This document shows positions 15,430 to 22,700 of a stretch of DNA of 44,101 nt, one piece after another; the first letter of the stretch is position 1; every line of letters begins with the position of its first letter. The position numbers were made by a program, and so were the translations under genes. The notes under the pieces are model-generated. The model did no database searches. It was given only the letters and a program-made list of their open reading frames with translations, and was not told where the DNA came from. The DNA lies in NCBI GenBank assembly GCA_902781655.1, contig CACZJZ010000025.1, forward strand, positions 588 to 44,688. Direction: 5' to 3'. The stretch comes from an uncultured Lachnospiraceae bacterium. GTDB taxonomy: Bacteria; Bacillota; Clostridia; Lachnospirales; Lachnospiraceae.

Positions 15430-18111
15430 ATGAACACGTACGAGTTTTCAGCCGACACCCGGGCTTTTCTGGAAAGTATCCCGATTCCGCTCGCCGTATA
15501 TCAGTATATTGATAATCAGATCAGGCCTCTTGCGGTTTCCAGGGCATATCTCGAGTTATTTGGCTATAGCAGCTGCGAGGAAGCGGTATATGGGCTGGGA
15601 ACGAATCTGTACCGCAATGTGCATCCTGACGACATCGCCAGGATGGAACAGTATTCCTACCGCTTTGCCACGCATCCGGAGGGTGATTACGATATTGTTT
15701 TCCGGAACAAAAGGAAGGATCAGAGTTCATACCGTCTGATTCACGGGACGGGGAAGCACATCACGGTGGATGGCGCGAGTATCGCTTTCATCACTTACAC
15801 CGATGAGACAGCGGACGGAGGCAGCGATCAGATTGTCAAGGCGGTGCTGACGACTCTGTCTGACAAGTATTCCGCATCGGAAAGTGTTGAATTCGACAAA
15901 TACTATGACAGTCTGACAGGGCTGCAGAATACGGAACGGTTCCTCGATTCGTCGATGACAGGTGTTGAGAGGATCTGGGAGAAGGGGCAGATCCCCGTCG
16001 TCATGTACTTTGACCTGTGCGGGCTGAAGCAATATAACAGCAGGTATGGACTCCAGGCCGGGGACAGGCAGATATGCCAGCTTGCGGATCTGATCGGGAC
16101 GTATTTTGGCAGGGAAAGGGCCTCCCGTTTCGAAAGCGACCACTTTGTCGTATATGCGGAAAACGATCAGATTGAGGCAAAGCTGCACGCATTGTTCTCC
16201 CGGATGAAGAAAATGGGGGACGGCAACAATCTGTCCGTGAAGACAGGAATATTCCAATTCGAAAACGACGGCACCAGACTGACCGACGCCTGCACGAGGG
16301 CAAGGCTTGCCTGCGAATCCATTGCGCAGACGGCGGAATCTGCGCTTGTCTGGTTTGACAGCGACATCCTGGAAAAGACTTCTCTCAGATTCCATATCAT
16401 GCGGAATTTTGAGAAAGCGCTGGAGAACGGCTGGATTCAGGTCTATTATCAGCCCATTGTCCGCACCATGACGAAAACGGTGTGCAGCTGCGAAGCCTTG
16501 GCTAGATGGATCGATCCTGAGTATGGCATGATCTCCCCGGGCCAGTTTATCCCGGTTCTGGAGGAAACGGGGCAAATATACAGGCTGGATCTGTATGTGT
16601 TCGAGCAGGTCTGCAGAGACTATGCGGCGGGGCGACAGGACGGATCTCCGGGAAGAGAGGAATCGTGGCAGCCTGCAGGCGGAGATAATGCGGAGGCAGA
16701 GAGGGAAGGCTTCCGGGCAGGGGAGAAACCGCGGCGGCCCGAGAGCGGAGAGAATGTACAGATGACTGGAAGCAGGCACGGCCGGGTTCCGGTATCCGTG
16801 AATCTGTCCCGGAAGGATTTCCTGCATGACGATCTGCCGGATGCCCTCGACAGGATCTCACAGAAGTACGGCGTGCCGAGAGAATACACCTGTCTGGAGA
16901 TCACAGAGAGCGCTTTTGTTGTGAGTGTAGACAAGGTAGAGCCATTCATCCGGCGATTCCATCAGATGGGATACGGGGTGTGGATGGATGATTTCGGTTC
17001 GGGTTTTTCGTCCCTGGGTGTGTTGAAGAGGTACGCATTCGACGGGCTGAAGCTCGACATGTCGTTTCTAAGAGATTTTGACGAAAAGGCGAAGAAGATC
17101 ATCAAGGCCATCGTGGCGATGGCAAAGGAACTGAATATTTCCACTCTGGCAGAAGGCGTGGAGACGGAGGACCAGTATCTTTTCCTGCGGGAGATCGGCT
17201 GCGAAAAGATACAGGGCTTTTATTTCGCGCGGCCGATGCCAATCAGGGAACTGTCCTTATACAGCAGGAGCAGCGGACGCTCCTTTGAACCGATGGGATG
17301 GAGATCCTATTTGACGAAGCTGAGCCGTATCGACTATCTCACGGACAAGCCGCTCTGTGTGGTGGAAGATGACGGTGTCCGGATGACGATTCTCTTCGCC
17401 AATCAGGCCTACCGGGAGATTTTGATCAGGGATCATGTGAGGGATCTGAAGGACTGGGAGCGCAAAATCAACACGCCCGGCGATCCGATCCACATTTTTC
17501 ACAGGCTGTATGCCGATCAGCAGCGGAGAAAGCTGGAGGGTCCGCAGACGACGGCATATCCCTCCGGTGATCATTTTATGCAGCTCACCGGCTCTGTGGA
17601 AGCAGTACAGGACGATCACTACCTTTATTCTGTACACATCCAATATGTGGAACTCCACGTAGAGAATCTCCAGCAGACGAGTTTTGAGACGATGAGTGAT
17701 CTCTACTATCTCTGCCACGATATCGCCATTCTTGATTTGAAAAATGGCACGGTGGAAGGGGTCAAATCCTCGCTGTCCGATCAGCCGATGGGAGTTGGCA
17801 TAATACAGGAAAGCATGCCTTCGGTGATCCATGCATGGACGGAGAGGCTCTGCTACCCGCAGGACCGGGAGCAATTTACAAGGTTCATGGATGTCTCAAC
17901 CCTGCGGTCCCGCATGGAGCACAGTCCGGACGGTACCCTGACAGGCATGTTCCGGAGTATGACCGCAGAGGGTGAGTATCGCTGGTTCTTCCATATCATC
18001 GCACCGATGCAGAGGTCTGATTTTGACAGAGCCCTGCATGTTACATTCAAAACAGGACTGAAAAAGTCCGAGCATTCCGCCTCCGAAATTTTCGAGGGGT
18101 GGACAGTCTGA
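15430..18111 (+). CDS. PAS-GGDEF-EAL cyclic-di-GMP protein
   Basis: 893-residue predicted phosphodiesterase for cyclic-di-GMP. An N-terminal PAS-like domain (about 8-140) is followed by a degenerate GGDEF domain (about 195-310), where GGDEF is replaced by ESDHF, so it should not make cyclic-di-GMP. The EAL domain (about 325-630) keeps CEALARW, NLSRKDF, EITESAF, DDFGSGFSSLG, KLDMSF and AEGVET, so it is probably active. A linker of about 50 residues rich in Gly, Glu and Arg interrupts the EAL domain (about 400-450). The C-terminal 260 residues look PAS-like. The start at 15430 follows a weak AGG site; the frame stays open to 15196 through the 26-bp repeats and a G9 tract. The in-frame stop at 18111 is followed by a GGDEF relic. 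Confidence 0.88.
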   Translation: MNTYEFSADTRAFLESIPIPLAVYQYIDNQIRPLAVSRAYLELFGYSSCEEAVYGLGTNLYRNVHPDDIARMEQYSYRFATHPEGDYDIVFRNKRKDQSSYRLIHGTGKHITVDGASIAFITYTDETADGGSDQIVKAVLTTLSDKYSASESVEFDKYYDSLTGLQNTERFLDSSMTGVERIWEKGQIPVVMYFDLCGLKQYNSRYGLQAGDRQICQLADLIGTYFGRERASRFESDHFVVYAENDQIEAKLHALFSRMKKMGDGNNLSVKTGIFQFENDGTRLTDACTRARLACESIAQTAESALVWFDSDILEKTSLRFHIMRNFEKALENGWIQVYYQPIVRTMTKTVCSCEALARWIDPEYGMISPGQFIPVLEETGQIYRLDLYVFEQVCRDYAAGRQDGSPGREESWQPAGGDNAEAEREGFRAGEKPRRPESGENVQMTGSRHGRVPVSVNLSRKDFLHDDLPDALDRISQKYGVPREYTCLEITESAFVVSVDKVEPFIRRFHQMGYGVWMDDFGSGFSSLGVLKRYAFDGLKLDMSFLRDFDEKAKKIIKAIVAMAKELNISTLAEGVETEDQYLFLREIGCEKIQGFYFARPMPIRELSLYSRSSGRSFEPMGWRSYLTKLSRIDYLTDKPLCVVEDDGVRMTILFANQAYREILIRDHVRDLKDWERKINTPGDPIHIFHRLYADQQRRKLEGPQTTAYPSGDHFMQLTGSVEAVQDDHYLYSVHIQYVELHVENLQQTSFETMSDLYYLCHDIAILDLKNGTVEGVKSSLSDQPMGVGIIQESMPSVIHAWTERLCYPQDREQFTRFMDVSTLRSRMEHSPDGTLTGMFRSMTAEGEYRWFFHIIAPMQRSDFDRALHVTFKTGLKKSEHSASEIFEGWTV

Positions 18112-18135
18112 TCGGAGCATCAGAGCGCCAGGTCT

Positions 18136-18234
18136 GTTTATAAACGGGCGGACGATGCGCTGTTTGAGGCGAAAAGGAATGGAAGGGACCGGATGTATAT
18201 CGTGGATGGTGGGAAGCAGGCTGAATTGAGATAG
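18136..18234 (+). pseudogene. Relic of a C-terminal GGDEF domain
   Basis: Downstream of the EAL gene stop and in the same frame, this encodes VYKRADDALFEAKRNGRDRM and a short tail ending in TAG. That is the conserved final helix and strand of a GGDEF domain (YxxADxALYxAKxxGRN). The rest of the domain is missing, so the upstream gene probably once ended in a second GGDEF domain, lost by internal deletion. Confidence 0.75.
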
Positions 18235-18368
18235 GAGGCAGGAAGCGGCCATGACGGGAAGCGCGTGTCATGGTTTACATAAATTTGACAGAAGCCTCAT
18301 GGGAATTGGAATACAATGGTGCTGATCCACTGATTCAGCCTGCGTGGGCAGAGGAAAGGAATGGAAAA

Positions 18369-19028
18369 ATGCTGACATACCACGAGATCCGGAAGAATCC
18401 GGAGGTGCTGGAGTACTATAAGAAGGGAAACGAAATTCTGGGGAGTCTGGGCTACACAGATCACTCGACGGCGCACGCAGCGATCGTAGCGGAGGGAGCG
18501 GCGAGGATTCTGAAGGAGTTTACGGACTCAGAACACGATATCGAGCTGGTGAAAATCGCCGGGTTTCTGCACGACATCGGCAATGCGCTGAACCGGGAGC
18601 ATCACGCGGAGTACGGAGCGCTCCTGGCCAATGAGATTCTGCGGGGCGAGGATCTCCCGATGGAGGACCGTGTCAAAATCATCGCCGCCATCGCGAATCA
18701 CGATGAGTCGACGGGAAACGCGTTCGATCCGATTTCGGCGGCGCTCATCATCGCGGACAAGACGGATGTGCGCCGGAGCCGGGTGCGGACGAAGGACCCG
18801 TCCGGCTTTGACATTCATGACCGCGTCAATTATGCGGTGACGGGATCGAATCTGCGCTACAACCGGGAGAAGAGGCGGATTGAGCTCAATCTCCAGGTCG
18901 ATGAGACAATCTGCACCATGTATGATTATTTTGACATTTTCCTCCAGCGCATGATTATGTGTCGGCATGCGGCGGAGACGCTCGGCACAACCTTCCGGCT
19001 CTCTGTAAATGGGCAGAAGGCGTTGTGA
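18369..19028 (+). CDS. HD-domain metal-dependent phosphohydrolase
   Basis: 219-residue HD-superfamily protein. Histidines and aspartates in the expected order are TDHSTAHAA, FLHDIGN, HHAEYG and ANHDE (about 35-130), which would form the metal site. The substrate is unknown; related proteins are annotated only as HD-domain proteins. ATG 18369 has AGGAATGG upstream and matches where the family usually begins (LTYHEIRKNPEVLEYYKKGN); the frame is open to 18270 but that part looks unrelated. A CCATGAC/GTCATGG inverted repeat (18249-18273) and a TTGACA (18285-18290) lie upstream. Confidence 0.85.
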   Translation: MLTYHEIRKNPEVLEYYKKGNEILGSLGYTDHSTAHAAIVAEGAARILKEFTDSEHDIELVKIAGFLHDIGNALNREHHAEYGALLANEILRGEDLPMEDRVKIIAAIANHDESTGNAFDPISAALIIADKTDVRRSRVRTKDPSGFDIHDRVNYAVTGSNLRYNREKRRIELNLQVDETICTMYDYFDIFLQRMIMCRHAAETLGTTFRLSVNGQKAL

Positions 19029-19544
19029 ATCTGCCGGCGATTCTGTCTTAACGGGCCTTAACGGGCAGTGAAAATGCGCTCGATCGCAGAACCTGGTCGG
19101 GCAGAGGAACGCTGGAGTGGAGCGCGCAGACAATGGCCGGATTCAGGCGGACAGACAGTGGAAACGCTGGAGCAGGACGGCGGAAAAGAAACATTGACTC
19201 AGAAAGACAAAATGATCATGACGGACAGCGGGAATCAGCATGGACATCACGCCTGCTTCCGCAGCGGATGGCCGGAGATGCGCGCGTTTACGTGTATCTC
19301 CGGTTGTTTTATCAAACGGGAATGGCATATAATGAGACCAATGGTACACCTGATGCGGCGCAGGGAGCGCACATCTGACAGCAGGTTTCGGCGTTTTATT
19401 CGTGACCTGCGATGGACAGGAAAAGAGGACTGCTGGCGAAGACTGTATGAGTCAACCAAACAGACCACATGAACTCTTGCCCAGAGACGGCGCAGGGACG
19501 GTGGACTGTGAAGACGAATCAGGTCGATGCGCGCCATCATAAGC

Positions 19545-19634
19545 CGCCCGATGATGCGAATGGGTTCTGATTCAGAATACAGATATAAGCTGCGGTGGCG
19601 CCAGTATAGGACGCCCGATGATGCGAATGGGTTC
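19545..19634. repeat. 23-bp perfect direct repeat
   Basis: A 23-bp sequence beginning CGCCCGATGATGCGAATGGG occurs at 19545-19567 and again at 19612-19634, 67 bp apart. It lies in the 695-bp gap before the helicase-like gene, where no credible gene was seen; the open frame at 19068-19472 has no ribosome site or recognisable domain. Confidence 0.8.
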
Positions 19635-19636
19635 GA

Positions 19637-19704
19637 TGCGGGTGCCGCATAAGTGCGGGTGCCGCACAAGTGCATGTGCCGCACAAGTGCATGTGCCGCA
19701 CAAG
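19637..19704 (+). repeat. 17-bp tandem repeat, four copies
   Basis: Four adjacent 17-bp units (starts 19637, 19654, 19671, 19688) of the form TGCATGTGCCGCACAAG; the last two are identical and the first two differ at one to three bases. The array ends seven bases before the ribosome site (AGGGAG, 19711-19716) of the helicase-like gene, so copy number could alter its expression. Confidence 0.85.
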
Positions 19705-19723
19705 TGCGGCAGGGAGATTCAAT

Positions 19724-22700
19724 ATGGCCAATTCTGAGGACAGGAAGGATTCCGTAATTATGGATGAGATCGACGAAAAGGAACGGTCAGGGCAGACAGA
19801 GCAATCAGAGCAGACAAAGCAGGCAGAGCAGGGGGATGAATGCGCTGACCAGACCACGGAACAGACGGAGAAGCCTGCCGGGCAGGAAACGCCGGAGGGC
19901 GGTCTCCGCATACAGCTCGATGCCATGCGCGCGATGAGCCTTCCGCTCCTCACGGCGGGATATCCGCTCATCCGTCAGATTGTCCTGGAGAACCAGGGGA
20001 AGGCTGCTGTGACGGGACTAAGACTGCGGGTGGTATCTCCGGAAGGCTTTTTCCAGCCGTGGGAGAGGGATTTGCCTGCAATTCCGGCGGATACGGCACT
20101 GCCGGCGGAGATACCGGCGCTTGTGTTTGACGCGCAGAAAATGGCGGAGTTGACAGAACCGGCAGCCGGATTCATCCGGGCGGAGGTCGTCTCCGGCGGC
20201 GCGGGAGATAAAGGGAACGAAACTATCCGGGCGGAGAGTGCATCCGGCGATGCGAATGTCACAGGGAACGGAGCTGCGCGGGTGGAGAGTGTATCCGGCG
20301 ATACGAATGGCACAGGGACCGGAACTATCCGGTCGAAGTCTGCTTTCGGCGGAACAGGGAATGCAGAAGCAGCAGACGAAAAAGTGCTCTGCGCCGCGGA
20401 GGCGGAGGTGACATATTATCCGTTCCAGTACTGGACTGGCGCGGGAGAATATCCGGAGCTGCTGGCTTCGTTTTTGACGCCGGACCGCCCGGCACTCGCC
20501 GGTATTATTTCCAGGGCAGGAGAGCTGCTTCGGACCTGGACGGGAGACGGGACGATGGACGGGTACCAGAGCGGGGATCAGGACCGCGTCATCCGCCAGG
20601 CCTCCGCGCTGTATGTCGCAGTGCGGGATCATGGAATCCGCTACATTCATTCCGCACCGGGACTCGGAGAAGTGCCGCAGCCGGTTCAGTTTGCCGAAGT
20701 GACACTTCAGGAGCATGCCGGCAGCTGCCTTGATCTTGTGATTTTGTTTGCCTCCCTCCTCGAGGCAATTCACCTTCATCCCTTCATTCTGCAGTCGGAG
20801 GGACATCTGTTCGCCGGCCTGTGGCTGAATGAGACGGCATTCATGCCTTCCGTCACGGTCGGCAGCGAGAAGGCGGCGCGGGAGCTGAACAAGGGCATCG
20901 GTGCGGCTGTGATGTTTGAGACCACGCTGGTGACAAAAGCCGGCACCAATTTTGAGCTGGCGCGCAGAACGGCGGAGATGGAAGCCCGGGATCCGGCGCG
21001 TCCCGTGACGGTTCTGTATGACATCAGCAGCATCCGGGCGGACGGAATCCGGCCACTGCCGCTGCGCTCGGTTTCAGTGGATGAGCAGCCGGAGGAAGAG
21101 GCGGCAGACCGTCAGGCAGCGGAAAGAGATGCCGCGGATGGGCAGCGGGATGAAAAACCGTATGCAGATGACCGCGTTGTCGGGAGCAGAGGTACAGAGA
21201 GAAGAGACGCGGGGGACTGGATTCCGGAGAGCAATGACACAGGAAGCGGCTTGAAAAAGAACGGTGCAGCAGCGAGCCGGGATGCGGAGAACCGGGACAC
21301 AGGGAGCAGCGCCGCAGGGAATAAGGATGAAGACAGCACCGGGAAGAATTCGGAGAGATACTCAGCCGGTGATGATCCTGCGGGAAACTATGATGCAGGG
21401 AACCGGGACCCGGAGGAAACTTCTGCGGGAGAGCATGCTGCTGCGAGGAACGGTGAGAAACGGGAAAAAGGTGGGACGGAGACCGACCTGTCAGCGCCAG
21501 TCTCGGAAACGGCGGTCCCGGAGCGGGCCTACCGCTGGATCCGCCAGCTTCTCGCCCTGCAGGCTGACAACCCGCTGATTGATCAGAAACAGGAAACGAT
21601 CCTGCCGATTCTGATGCCGACAGCGGACGGGCTGCTTGCCCCGCTCGCGGGCGGCAAGGCGTTTGCGCTGTATCCCGGACAGGAGGAATGGCGCACAGGG
21701 CAGGCGGCGGATGCGGATGAAGCCATGTCAGATCCGGGAGCCGGCCGCAGTCAGGTGGTGGCGGAGCTTACGAGCTGCCGCGTGCGCACGTCGCTGGACG
21801 GGGATGAGCTTGCCCGCGCCGCGGCGGAACTGACCGGAGAGCGGGATGCGCAGCTGCGGGAGCACGCGGAGAATCCTCTTTATCTGGTGCTCGGCAGGCT
21901 CCGCTGGTTTGAACCGGACAAGCCCGACAGGCCGCACGAGGCACCGCTGATTCTTGTGCCGGTGGATCTGCAGCGACAGGAGAGCGGCAGGAATGCGGGC
22001 TATGCCCTGCGCCTCCGGAGCCAGAGACTGATGGTCAATGGCGTGCTGCTTACCATGCTGCGGGATACGTTCGGCATGCAGCCGACGGGCGACGACACGT
22101 GGAAGAGCGCGTCAGATTCCGATGCGGTGCGCGCGCTGCTCGACAAAATCCGCACCGCGGTCCTGAATATGAAGCAGTGGAAGGTGACGGACTGCGCATA
22201 TCTGTGCGCACTGCCGTACGCCTCTTATCTCCGTGCCGCGGATCTGGACGCGCATCTTTCCGATCTGCATCGGAACGGCCTGATCGCGGCGCTTGCAGAC
22301 GGCAGGATGCCGTCCGGTGCGGCGGAGGATTTCAGGCGACGCGCCGGACAGGTGCCGGAGGAACGCGTGCTCCTGCCGATGCGCCTTGAAGCCGGGCAGC
22401 GGTACGCGCTCAGAGCGGCCGCCGGCGGGCTGAATTTTGCCGCGCGCGGGACGAAGGAGGAACAGGCGCGGATACTGGCAGCGCTGATCACGGGATCGCT
22501 CGCGGACCGCAGCCGGGTGCTGCTGGTCTCGGAGCGGCAGGAGACGCTGCAGCAGGTGCAGGTGCTGCTGCAGAAGCTGGGACTGGACAGTCTGATCAGA
22601 AGACTGGAACCGGAGGACGGCGACCAGAGCACAGCGAGGGCCGAGGCTGCGGTTTTCGCCGGCGGACTGGAGCCGTATCAGGGATCCGGCGCATATAAAC

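Noticed and set aside
19068-19472. 134-residue open frame in the gap before the helicase-like gene
   Set aside because: No ribosome site, no domain and Arg/Trp-rich composition; the region looks non-coding.
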